Below are positions 1 through 5,705 of a stretch of DNA of 8,217 bases, piece by piece. The stretch spans positions 1 through 8,217 of the forward strand of contig JAIRST010000006.1 of assembly GCA_031255325.1 (NCBI GenBank), written 5' to 3'. Position 1 is the first letter of the stretch; the number at the start of each line of letters is the position of its first letter. This DNA comes from Holosporales bacterium (GTDB taxonomy: Bacteria > Pseudomonadota > Alphaproteobacteria > UBA3830 > JAIRMZ01). Below the pieces are notes generated by a model. It worked only from the letters and a program-made list of their open reading frames with translations. It ran no database searches and was not told where the DNA came from. A program made the translations under genes and the position numbers.

Positions 1-144
1 TATAAAACTCTGACAGATACTTTCTTTTACACACAACCGTGTTCAGATATATCTAATAGACTGGTGGGGGGGTATAATTTCGCATCCTCTTCTGCCTCTT
101 TAAGATCACACACAAAAGGAAATAGGCAAACATGGTCCTACGGC

Positions 145-163
145 TGTTCCGGAACATCACCAG
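145..163. repeat. Copy 1 of a short inverted/direct element (TGTTCC-GGAACATCACCAG)
   Basis: Bases 145-156 are a perfect 12-bp palindrome, TGTTCCGGAACA. Bases 150-163, CGGAACATCACCAG, match 347-360 at 13 of 14 positions, and each copy is preceded by a TGTTCC half-site. Here the half-sites abut; in copy 2 they are six bases apart. The copies lie in different reading frames of the plus-strand open frame, so the similarity is not a duplicated peptide. Confidence 0.4.
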
Positions 164-331
164 ATACCATTTCTTGCAGGCAGTTACGTCCGGATATACT
201 GGATGACCTAATGAAATATTGCGGCTCTAAGCAGTGTGTACTGCCTGGCATGCGCACTGTCGGGTACGCACATAGAGCAACAGTGCATAAAGGTACGGAA
301 AACCACCAACATCATTCTACGTTTCATGTTT

Positions 332-361
332 CCTGTGTTCCTTACGCGGAACATCATCAGG
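332..361. repeat. Copy 2 of the short element; can fold as a hairpin
   Basis: TGTTCC (336-341) and GGAACA (348-353) are inverted around a 6-base loop. Outside them, CCTG (332-335) can pair with CAGG (358-361), leaving a four-base bulge. This makes a 10-bp imperfect hairpin. Bases 347-360 match copy 1 at 13 of 14 positions. No T-run follows on either strand, so it is not an obvious intrinsic terminator. An operator pair, a structured RNA segment or chance are the options. Confidence 0.35.
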
Positions 362-465
362 CAAACTGTTATTGTCATACAAGCTGCACAGATAATAAGG
401 TAAAACCTTTCCAAGCACCCTAGTTCGTCGTTGTTATTATAAAATTTTCAGGAATAGGTAATTAT

Positions 466-558
466 TTAGCTTTGTTTCTCTTTCAGCTGTATCCTTATCG
501 CAAAGATAGACAATAGTGAGAGAGTAACACCTACATAGGTTTTTTTTGCGTCATTCAT
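466..558 (-). CDS. Possible 30-residue small membrane-type protein
   Basis: The case rests on its translation signal. AAGGGAG (570-564 on the minus strand) sits five bases before an ATG at 558-556, and the frame runs 30 codons to a TAA at 466-468. The product begins MNDAKKTYVGV, continues with a mostly hydrophobic stretch over about residues 8-22, and ends in a charged tail (LKEKQS), which would fit a single weak membrane segment. No family is recognised. The same frame continues upstream as an antisense reading through the tRNA gene, which is meaningless, so only the part from this ATG is considered. It could also be the preserved N-terminus of a longer gene whose remainder decayed toward 1-423, or a chance frame. 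No good minus-strand promoter was seen upstream. Confidence 0.3.
   Translation of the reverse strand: MNDAKKTYVGVTLSLLSIFAIRIQLKEKQS
529..547 (+). terminator. Weak hairpin followed by T8
   Basis: ACCT (529-532) and AGGT (537-540) pair around the loop ACAT, followed at once by a run of eight T (540-547). This has the shape of a plus-strand intrinsic terminator and could end transcription entering from 1-423. The stem is only four or five base pairs, and the T-run would also encode Lys codons of the small minus-strand frame, so this is weak. Confidence 0.2.
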
Positions 559-611
559 TGTTACTCCCTTTATGGGACTATCCCTGAATACGGAATTGAC
601 GATGCCTTCCC

Positions 612-618
612 CTTGACT
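612..618 (+). promoter_or_regulatory. -35-like box upstream of tRNA-Ala
   Basis: CTTGACT at 612-618 matches the -35 sequence usual at strong alphaproteobacterial promoters (CTTGAC). At a 17-base spacing the -10 position (636-641) reads AAGCAT, a poor match to TATAAT. A start site predicted from this box would fall just before base 651, the first base of the mature tRNA. A second TTGAC occurs at 596-600. No better promoter for the tRNA is visible. Confidence 0.25.
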
Positions 619-650
619 TTCTTGCGGCCATCGAGAAGCATGCGGAGTAG

Positions 651-726
651 GGGGCCGTAGCTCAGCTGGGAGAGCGCGACGTTCGCAATGTCGAGGCCAG
701 GGGTTCGATTCCCCTCGGCTCCACCA
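651..726 (+). tRNA. tRNA-Ala (anticodon CGC)
   Basis: The full cloverleaf is visible. The acceptor stem 651-657 pairs with 716-722. The D stem 660-663 pairs with 672-675, with GGG in the loop. The anticodon stem 677-681 pairs with 689-693 around a seven-base loop with anticodon CGC (684-686), reading GCG. The T stem 699-703 pairs with 711-715 with TTCGATT in the loop. The discriminator is A723 and CCA is encoded at 724-726. The acceptor contains a G-U pair at position 3:70 (G653-T720), the main identity element for alanyl-tRNA synthetase, which independently supports the alanine assignment. A dehydrogenase gene in the same direction begins about 30 bases downstream, so the tRNA is probably the 5' part of a longer transcript that needs 3' processing. 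Confidence 0.97.
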
Positions 727-756
727 ATTTTTGTTCCATGTGTTTTTGAAGGAATG

Positions 757-1644
757 ATGACGAATTTTCCCCGAAAAGTTGGTGTTATCGGAGCTGGTCG
801 AATGGGGCTCGGCATTACCCAGCTCTTTTTGGAACATGAAGTGAGGGTCGTTCTTCATGATTCCTCTTCTTTCCTTTTAAATAAGGCGGAAAGGAAACTT
901 AAAGAACGGTGTTTACGCGCAGAGACCCTTTCAGAGAAAGCTTCTTCCGATAACATACTTAAGAAGCTGACTCTTTCCGATAGGTTACAGGATTTTTCCG
1001 TGTGTGATTTTATCATTGAGGCTATTTTTGAATCTTATGAAGCCAAAGAGGGGGTTTTTGACAATCTTAAGGAATATATTTCTGGTGAGGCTATTCTAGC
1101 AACAAATACATCTTCCCTTTCTGTCACACGTCTCGCGCATAGTGTTCCTAATCCTCGGCATTTTTTGGGGTTTCATTTTATGAATCCTGCTCATCGGATT
1201 CCGCTCGTTGAGCTGATTCGAGCGCCAGAAACGGATGATGACGTCTTTCGTAAAAGCCAAGATCTTGCTGGTTTTTTGGGGAAGACGGTTATCCTTTCGC
1301 GAGATACGCCTGCCTTTATTTTAAATCGGGTTTTAGTGTCGATGATAAATGAGGCTATTTGTGTTTTGGAAGAACGTATCGCTCGTGTTGAAGATATTGA
1401 TAAAGCCTTTGTACTGGGGGCGCAGCACCCAATAGGACCCTTAAGCTTGGCAGATTTTATTGGGTTAGATATAGTTTTAGCTATTTTAAAGACGCTTTAT
1501 ACAGAGCGGGGAGAAAAATATCGCCCAAGCGCTCTTTTAAAGGACTATGTTGCTCGCGGATGGCTAGGGCGCAAATCTGGTCGAGGGTTTTTCATGTATG
1601 ATGAAGGAGGATACTATCCTTTTCCACCAATAATTAAAGGTTAA
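757..1644 (+). CDS. 3-hydroxyacyl-CoA (3-hydroxybutyryl-CoA) dehydrogenase, short single-function type
   Basis: Cytosolic NAD-dependent oxidation of 3-hydroxyacyl-CoA to 3-oxoacyl-CoA, or the reverse, in beta-oxidation or butyrate/PHB-type metabolism. The N-terminal Rossmann domain shows GAGRMG at residues 12-17 and an Asp at 35 ending the second strand, as expected for NAD. Residues aligning with the human enzyme's catalytic set are present at matching spacing: Ser119 in NTSS, His140 in HFMNP, Glu152 in PLVEL and Asn190 in FILNR. The usual DxPGF reads DTPAF. The C-terminal domain carries HPIGPLSLADFIGLD and ends in LGRKSGRGFFMY. The 295-residue length fits stand-alone enzymes (hbd/paaH type) rather than FadB fusions. 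A longer frame from 688 begins inside the tRNA and is rejected. GAAGGA at 748-753 favours ATG 757 over ATG 754, though spacing is short for both. Chain-length preference cannot be read from sequence. Confidence 0.93.
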   Translation: MTNFPRKVGVIGAGRMGLGITQLFLEHEVRVVLHDSSSFLLNKAERKLKERCLRAETLSEKASSDNILKKLTLSDRLQDFSVCDFIIEAIFESYEAKEGVFDNLKEYISGEAILATNTSSLSVTRLAHSVPNPRHFLGFHFMNPAHRIPLVELIRAPETDDDVFRKSQDLAGFLGKTVILSRDTPAFILNRVLVSMINEAICVLEERIARVEDIDKAFVLGAQHPIGPLSLADFIGLDIVLAILKTLYTERGEKYRPSALLKDYVARGWLGRKSGRGFFMYDEGGYYPFPPIIKG

Positions 1645-2004
1645 ATACGGAAAAGTTAAAAATGTAAAGGAATGTTGTTCATAGAAGCCAAAAAATACAT
1701 AGAATTCAATCTCATGGTGTCTTATATACCTACTTAACTTCCTATTTCTATTCTTAACCAATACTTACCTGTTTGAGAAAATTATACTAATTATCTTTTA
1801 ACTTGCTTATCTTTACTCGTCTAAAATTTATTATTTTAGTAATAAATTGTAATTGACTACAAAGCCCTTAATTTCCAAACACTTTCGTGTGAGCAAATAC
1901 AGAGATTGATTGAGGATTTATTTTAAATAATTTTAATTATGTAAAATCTCTGTACCTTTATAATTAAAGCAATAAACCTATCATCTCTTATAGGCACTGC
2001 TCTT
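1645..2004. other. AT-rich gap between convergent genes
   Basis: This 360-base stretch separates the plus-strand dehydrogenase from the minus-strand deacetylase-like gene. I see no credible coding frame. A 65-codon minus frame from 1761 starts with TTG, lacks a ribosome binding site and runs into the dehydrogenase gene. Transcripts from both sides must end here, yet no classic GC-rich hairpin with a T-run was found. Candidate structures are an AT-rich stem (1821-1827 with 1833-1839), a 4-bp stem ACAC/GTGT that has a GAAA tetraloop on the minus strand (1879-1890), and the perfect inverted repeat listed separately. Confidence 0.6.
1898..1954. repeat. Perfect 10-bp inverted repeat with 37-base spacer
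   Basis: TACAGAGATT (1898-1907) and AATCTCTGTA (1945-1954) are exact reverse complements, separated by 37 very AT-rich bases that contain a smaller inverted repeat (1927-1932 with 1935-1940). It sits in the gap between two convergent genes. It could stabilise or end both transcripts, be a binding site, or be a scar of a small element. There is no T-run directly after the stem. Confidence 0.5.
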
Positions 2005-3171
2005 CTATGGTTGGGGGGCAGTAACAGAGGTGATTGTTGCTGTAACGGGAACAAGGGTAATACCCCGAGAGGATAGCTCCTTTATCCAGATTCCTAAACG
2101 CTCGAGCGTAAGGGGATAAGCACTGCCAACAGCAATTACCGTCCCTTGCGCTTTAGCAAGGTCTTCTAAATCAGAAAGGGCTTGATCAATACTTTGGGAG
2201 TGCAGCTCTTTGTCTATAAAAAAAGCACTTTGTCCCCACACAATTCCTTTCCCCTGAGCGACCTGAGGAAAGACGCTACGCAATGTTTCCGGACAATTTA
2301 GAACGTACAATCCTCGTGTGCGCAATTCTTCCAAAACAGGAGCTAAGTCTTGTGCAGACAGAATAAAACGAGAGCCTTCCGTGTTGACAACACCAACATA
2401 ACCGTGTGTTTTCTCAAGTACTGTGCGCAATAAAGTTAGATTCTCTTGAGTCGGATGTTCTGTCAGAAGAGTAAACGATCCTGTATCGTTACTTAAGGCA
2501 TTCAAAGGCTCCATAGGAACGATAAGAAGCATTTCGTGATGAGATTTATAAATTTTCTCTCGCCAGTATTCAAGATTAGGCAAATAAGGAGATAGTGCAA
2601 AGGTTATCGCTTGCGGAAGTGTATCGATAGCTTGCTCAAAGTATTCTGTTAAAAGCCCAACAGGTTGCACAATAAGAGCAATTTTTGGACACTGTTCTGA
2701 TACCGTGCAGGGTTCAGCATAACGTTTATAAGCAGGCATTTCAGTCGATGGATGAGAAGTGCTCAGGGAAGGAATTTCCGCTGGCTGCGTTTGTTGAACA
2801 GGCTCTGCTAATGGCAATCTCTTAAGAAGCGTTGTTTGCTCCTGAATCTGTAGTACCGCTTGAGTCTGTGCGCTAGATACAACTTTACCGTCAAGAGAAG
2901 CAGAACCTGATTCTGGCGGAATGCTTGCTTCCGAAGAAGCATAGACATCCTTTGGTACTTCTTTGTCAGAAGCAGAGACAGTGACATCACTATCCTCAGC
3001 GCGAGTATCGACGATCAGCCGAAAAGAGTAGTTTTTAGGTAATCTGCTAGCGATAGCTTCATAGAATAAAGTTCCATACTGGATACCGAAAACACCTCCC
3101 GCAATACAGCAAAAGACAAGCAGCACCCATTTTTTGTGCGTTTTCAAAGAAAATATCCGGAAAAATGACAT
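2005..3171 (-). CDS. Divergent polysaccharide deacetylase family protein (YibQ/DUF610-like), probable pseudoenzyme
   Basis: The 388-residue product has a short basic N-terminus, one membrane segment (about residues 14-32), a Ser/Thr/Glu/Pro-rich linker (about 55-150) and a periplasmic domain (about 162-380) with the landmarks of the divergent polysaccharide deacetylase family: KIALIV, ALSPYLPNL, VPMEPLN, a VNTEGSRF block, FFID, and IAVGSAYP followed by RGITLVPV. At the sites where YibQ-type members carry acidic and histidine residues this protein differs: IDD is QP (169-170), NHMGS is NTEGS (263-267) and the GH near the end is GS (349-350). Enzymatic deacetylation is therefore unlikely. From memory, alphaproteobacterial members beside envC and ctpA are often degenerate at these sites, so this may be lineage-wide. 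Its ATG shares one base with the ctpA stop (TAATG), implying coupled translation and a shared envelope role. Stop is TAG. Confidence 0.88.
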   Translation of the reverse strand: MSFFRIFSLKTHKKWVLLVFCCIAGGVFGIQYGTLFYEAIASRLPKNYSFRLIVDTRAEDSDVTVSASDKEVPKDVYASSEASIPPESGSASLDGKVVSSAQTQAVLQIQEQTTLLKRLPLAEPVQQTQPAEIPSLSTSHPSTEMPAYKRYAEPCTVSEQCPKIALIVQPVGLLTEYFEQAIDTLPQAITFALSPYLPNLEYWREKIYKSHHEMLLIVPMEPLNALSNDTGSFTLLTEHPTQENLTLLRTVLEKTHGYVGVVNTEGSRFILSAQDLAPVLEELRTRGLYVLNCPETLRSVFPQVAQGKGIVWGQSAFFIDKELHSQSIDQALSDLEDLAKAQGTVIAVGSAYPLTLERLGIWIKELSSRGITLVPVTATITSVTAPQP

Positions 3172-4553
3172 TATTTTTTCCCACCCAACGTAGCAAGCGC
3201 TTTAACAATCGAAAATGCTTCTCTAAGCTGTAAATCCTTTTCAACACGTTCTGGAAATGGCATGGCGTATGATTTTTTTTCAACATCCGAAAAAGCTTCT
3301 TTGTCAGAGTTTTTATCTTGCTCTCCCTTTTCTGCTGTCTTTTCTATAATCTCTAGCGTTTCTTTTTCTGACTTTTCCTCTGGTTTATTCGTGGCAGAAG
3401 CATCAAGCGCATTTGGAATATCTTTTTCCCGAAGGACAAAGTCGTTGAAAACTTTCACCTCAGCCGAAGGGACATTAACATCTGGTTCGATACCCTGTGC
3501 TTGGATGCATCTTCCTGAAGGAGTATGGTGGCGCGCAACAGTCAACTTAATACCTCCATCTTCTGAAATGGGAATGACTTTCTGGACAGATCCTTTACCA
3601 AATGTCCGCATTCCTACGATGATAGCGCGATGATGATCTTGCAAAGCTCCGGCGACAATCTCAGGTGCTGAAGATGTTCCAGAATTGACAAGAACAACGA
3701 AAGGTATTCCGCATAAAATATCTCCCTTCTTGGCGCTAAATGTCTCGTTAAGAGATGGATTCCGTCCTCGTACAGATACAATCTCTCCTCCATCCAAGAA
3801 AAGATCTGCGACACCAATAGCTTCTTTCAATAGCCCACCAGGATTATTGCGAAGATCTAAAACAATTCCCTTTAAGCCTTTTTCTTTCTTTAATTTTTCA
3901 ATAGCAACTTTCAACTCACTTGTTGTGTTTTTGTCAAATATAGAGATGCGCACATAACCAATATCCTCGTGAAATTCAGAACGAACAGGACGAACACGGA
4001 TAACAGCACGATCAATAGTAACATCAAAAAGATCCTTGCCGAAACGCTTGATTTTTAATCGTACTTTTGTTCCCGGCTTGCCTCGCAATTGGGCAATGAC
4101 TTCCTCTGCACTTACGCCTTGAATAAATACTCCATCGATATGGGTAATAAGGTCTCCAGATTTTAAGCCAGCATGATAAGCAGGCGTATCATCGATAGGA
4201 GCAATGATCCGAATCAAACCATTATCCATCACGATTTCTATCCCCAGACCACCATAGGTACCCTCGGCATAGATACGCATGGCGTCAAGAGCTTTTTTAC
4301 TTAAGTAACACGAATGCGGATCGAGGGCGCCTAACATACCTTCAAGAGCATGTTCGATCAGTGTCTCATCATCTATAGGGTGAACATAATGCTCTTTAAT
4401 GTGCTTCAAAATAACGTTGAATAAACAATAAGGTTGGGCTTCTTCTGGAACAGATTTTTTAATTTCTTCTGATATAGGAAGCTTCGCTTGCAATGTAGAG
4501 AAACACCCTATCCCAAGAAAGAAAGCGGAAGTTATATGAGCAAAAATTTTCAT
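3171..4553 (-). CDS. ctpA: S41 family C-terminal processing peptidase (CtpA/Prc type)
   Basis: Periplasmic serine protease that trims or degrades proteins from their C-termini; relatives control peptidoglycan hydrolases and lipoprotein maturation. The 460-residue precursor has a signal peptide (about 1-23, ending LQA), an N-terminal helical region with LDPHSCYLS (77-85), a PDZ domain (about 98-182, starting near GGLGIEI and containing AGLKSGDLI), and the catalytic core. In the core, LDLRNNPGG (232-240), Ser295 in TSSAPEIVAGALQD, Lys320 in TFGKGSVQ and Gln324 match the Ser-Lys dyad and supporting Gln, with the Ser-to-Lys spacing of 25 seen in E. coli Prc. A Lys/Glu-rich low-complexity stretch (about 386-428) precedes a C-terminal helix (DLQLREAFSIVKAL), also usual in alphaproteobacterial CtpA. 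The start follows the envC stop by 10 bases, and AAAGG overlapping that stop lies seven bases before the ATG. It appears active. Confidence 0.95.
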   Translation of the reverse strand: MKIFAHITSAFFLGIGCFSTLQAKLPISEEIKKSVPEEAQPYCLFNVILKHIKEHYVHPIDDETLIEHALEGMLGALDPHSCYLSKKALDAMRIYAEGTYGGLGIEIVMDNGLIRIIAPIDDTPAYHAGLKSGDLITHIDGVFIQGVSAEEVIAQLRGKPGTKVRLKIKRFGKDLFDVTIDRAVIRVRPVRSEFHEDIGYVRISIFDKNTTSELKVAIEKLKKEKGLKGIVLDLRNNPGGLLKEAIGVADLFLDGGEIVSVRGRNPSLNETFSAKKGDILCGIPFVVLVNSGTSSAPEIVAGALQDHHRAIIVGMRTFGKGSVQKVIPISEDGGIKLTVARHHTPSGRCIQAQGIEPDVNVPSAEVKVFNDFVLREKDIPNALDASATNKPEEKSEKETLEIIEKTAEKGEQDKNSDKEAFSDVEKKSYAMPFPERVEKDLQLREAFSIVKALATLGGKK

Positions 4554-4563
4554 CTCTATACCT

Positions 4564-5598
4564 TTAGGTCGTTTTATTTTCCTTTAACAAAAAGCCTTTT
4601 GGATCAACAGGCTTTCCATTTTTGCGGAGTTCAAACGTCAATAAGGCCTGAACATTTTGCGTCATGAGTCCTAGGCATTCTCCACGAGTGATTTCTTCTC
4701 CAACACTGACTTTCAAGACATTAAGACCAGCAACAAGGCTGTGCAATCCATTTCCATGATCGATGATAACAATTTTTCCATAACTTCTAAAAGCCCCCGA
4801 AAAGACAACACGACCGGAAGCAGGAGCTACAATAGGTGCCCCTTTAGGGGTATTGAAAAGAATTCCTTTGGAAACCTCTTGCGTTCCGGGAATGGGATTT
4901 CCAAAAGCCACCCGGATTTTCCCTTCAACAGGAAGTTGGAAAGAAGGTTCCTTTGTAACGTTTTTCTTGAAAATTTTAGAAATTTCCGCATCTAGTTCTG
5001 CAATCAGCTCATCCATCGAACGTACCTGCTCTGCTAAAAGTTCCATTTGACGTTCAAGCGTTTGCTTTAAGGAAGGATAAAGGGATGTTTTCTGATTAAG
5101 AAGCTTTTGTAATTTTTTATGTTTATACGAAGGGGAAAGAGCTGTGTCCCGAAGAATATCTTCTGCCTCTTTTCCTGTGCATTGGGTTTCTTGCAGCATT
5201 TCCTGGTTTTGCACAAATTCCTTTCCCATTTTATCGAGTATAGGTACAATATGACGCAATAAAATAGCTTGCCGAACAGGGCGCTCCGGATGCGAAGACG
5301 AAAGAGCAAGAGCTGTTGGTGTGTGCCGAGAAAAAGCTATAAGGGCTGTTAAAATATGACTTATAACACGCTGACATAGGTAAAAAGAATTTTGTATCTT
5401 CTCTTGTTCTGTACGCATGGAAGAAAGAACTTCTTCTAACGCTATAGGTTGATCATTTTTGGGGAGTGGTAAAGAATACGCATTCATTTCTTGGATTGTT
5501 TTGGTCAGCACAAAGCACGGAAATTGCCCTATAGCAAGAAAGCAAAAAGATCCCCAAATCGCAACATAGTGCAAACGACTCGTTAGCGCTGAATGCAT
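4564..5598 (-). CDS. envC: EnvC-type murein hydrolase activator (degenerate LytM/M23 domain)
   Basis: Periplasmic activator of peptidoglycan amidases at the division site. The 344-residue product has a signal sequence (hydrophobic about 12-32), a helical, coiled-coil-prone middle (about 55-212, Gln/Glu/Lys/Leu-rich) and a C-terminal LytM/M23 fold (about 224-339) with VAFGNPIPGT, SKGILFNTPKGAPIVAPASGRV, YGKIVIIDHGNG and a final RKNGKPVDP. Every zinc-ligand position of active M23 peptidases is replaced: the HxxxD site reads SKGILF, the YAH position reads VAG and HLHFE reads LLTFE. That is the known pattern of EnvC, which activates amidases instead of cutting. It is shorter than many alphaproteobacterial EnvC proteins, through a reduced coiled coil. 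ATG 5598 is preferred; a TTG at 5601 directly precedes it. There is no good Shine-Dalgarno of its own: the ATG overlaps the stop of a small leader frame, so initiation probably depends on coupling. Confidence 0.88.
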   Translation of the reverse strand: MHSALTSRLHYVAIWGSFCFLAIGQFPCFVLTKTIQEMNAYSLPLPKNDQPIALEEVLSSMRTEQEKIQNSFYLCQRVISHILTALIAFSRHTPTALALSSSHPERPVRQAILLRHIVPILDKMGKEFVQNQEMLQETQCTGKEAEDILRDTALSPSYKHKKLQKLLNQKTSLYPSLKQTLERQMELLAEQVRSMDELIAELDAEISKIFKKNVTKEPSFQLPVEGKIRVAFGNPIPGTQEVSKGILFNTPKGAPIVAPASGRVVFSGAFRSYGKIVIIDHGNGLHSLVAGLNVLKVSVGEEITRGECLGLMTQNVQALLTFELRKNGKPVDPKGFLLKENKTT

Positions 5599-5654
5599 CA
5601 AGCGTAACCAAGCGGCACGTTAACGGCTATACACAAGGAAATATCGGCGTTCAC
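5598..5654 (-). CDS. 18-codon leader reading frame coupled to envC
   Basis: A textbook Shine-Dalgarno, AAGGAG (5665-5660 on the minus strand), lies five bases before a GTG at 5654-5652. The frame encodes 18 residues, MNADISLCIAVNVPLGYA, and its TGA (5600-5598) shares its A with the envC ATG. No comparable ribosome binding site exists for envC itself, so ribosomes probably load here and re-initiate at envC. The peptide has no attenuation signature such as a run of one amino acid, so a plain coupling role is likelier than amino-acid sensing. It could alternatively be a conserved small protein, or an accidental frame beneath a genuine site. Confidence 0.5.
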   Translation of the reverse strand: MNADISLCIAVNVPLGYA

Positions 5655-5659
5655 AGAGT

Positions 5660-5665
5660 CTCCTT
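5660..5665 (-). promoter_or_regulatory. Strong ribosome binding site upstream of the envC operon
   Basis: AAGGAG on the minus strand, five bases from a GTG. It is the only strong site between the dnaE stop and the envC start, and it lies 62 bases before the envC ATG, too far to serve envC directly. This is the main evidence that the 18-codon leader is translated. Confidence 0.55.
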
Positions 5666-5676
5666 TTGCTGTAAGC

Positions 5677-5705
5677 AGAATAGTATTTTTCTAGAATAGA
5701 CGCAA
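5677..5705 (-). promoter_or_regulatory. Candidate sigma-70-type promoter for the leader-envC-ctpA operon
   Basis: TTGCGT (5705-5700) and TATTCT (5682-5677) on the minus strand are separated by exactly 17 bases. The -35 matches consensus at three positions and the -10 at four. A start about seven bases after the -10 would give a leader of only a few bases before AAGGAG, compact but workable. No better pair was seen in the 280 bases between dnaE and envC. Confidence 0.3.

Larger units (their letters stand above)
1..423 (+). other. Unassigned block with an open frame from the left edge; possible gene end or remnant
   Basis: I do not recognise a gene here. One plus-strand frame is open from base 1 to a TAG at 421-423, giving 140 residues. 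The first possible start inside the window is a GTG at 64, so an upstream start outside the window is possible. The predicted peptide is hydrophilic and rich in Cys (about nine) and His (more than ten), with an NHQHH cluster near its middle and a CYCHTSC segment near its end, but no family motif I know. By count, bases 121-420 are 46% GC against about 34% for 421-600, which resembles coding rather than intergenic DNA here. The minus strand also has open stretches, including a signal-peptide-like 39-codon frame starting at 327 and a different frame open from about 330 to 139, so the coding strand is uncertain. A decayed gene, a gene end, or chance are all possible. Confidence 0.2.

Noticed and set aside
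66..78. G7 run followed by TATAAT, resembling a -10 box
   Set aside because: No -35-like hexamer at suitable spacing upstream and no gene start downstream that would use it.
208..327. 39-codon minus frame with a signal-peptide-like start (MKRRMMLVVF...SAHA)
   Set aside because: Only about a dozen residues follow the possible cleavage site, the AGGA site is close to the ATG, and the opposite strand is fully open; not enough to call a gene.
688..753. N-terminal extension of the dehydrogenase starting inside the tRNA
   Set aside because: The first residues are a translation of the tRNA anticodon and T arms; the enzyme family begins just before the Rossmann motif, which fits ATG 757 or 754.
570..858. 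Minus-strand frames reading through the tRNA (peptides containing GNRTPG- or SRGESNPWP-like segments)
   Set aside because: These are the familiar antisense translation of a tRNA gene and have no coding support; only the short part from the ATG at 558, with its own ribosome binding site, was kept as a separate candidate.
1564..1761. 65-codon minus-strand frame in the convergent gap
   Set aside because: TTG start, no ribosome binding site, and more than a third of it lies antisense to the end of the dehydrogenase gene.
3358..3406. Low-complexity Lys/Glu-rich segment of CtpA considered as a possible insertion
   Set aside because: Variable charged linkers before a conserved C-terminal helix are usual in alphaproteobacterial CtpA; the frame is continuous.
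3262..3633. 123-codon plus-strand frame
   Set aside because: Lies wholly antisense to ctpA, whose reading is strongly supported by family motifs; it is Ser-rich as expected from antisense of charged codons.
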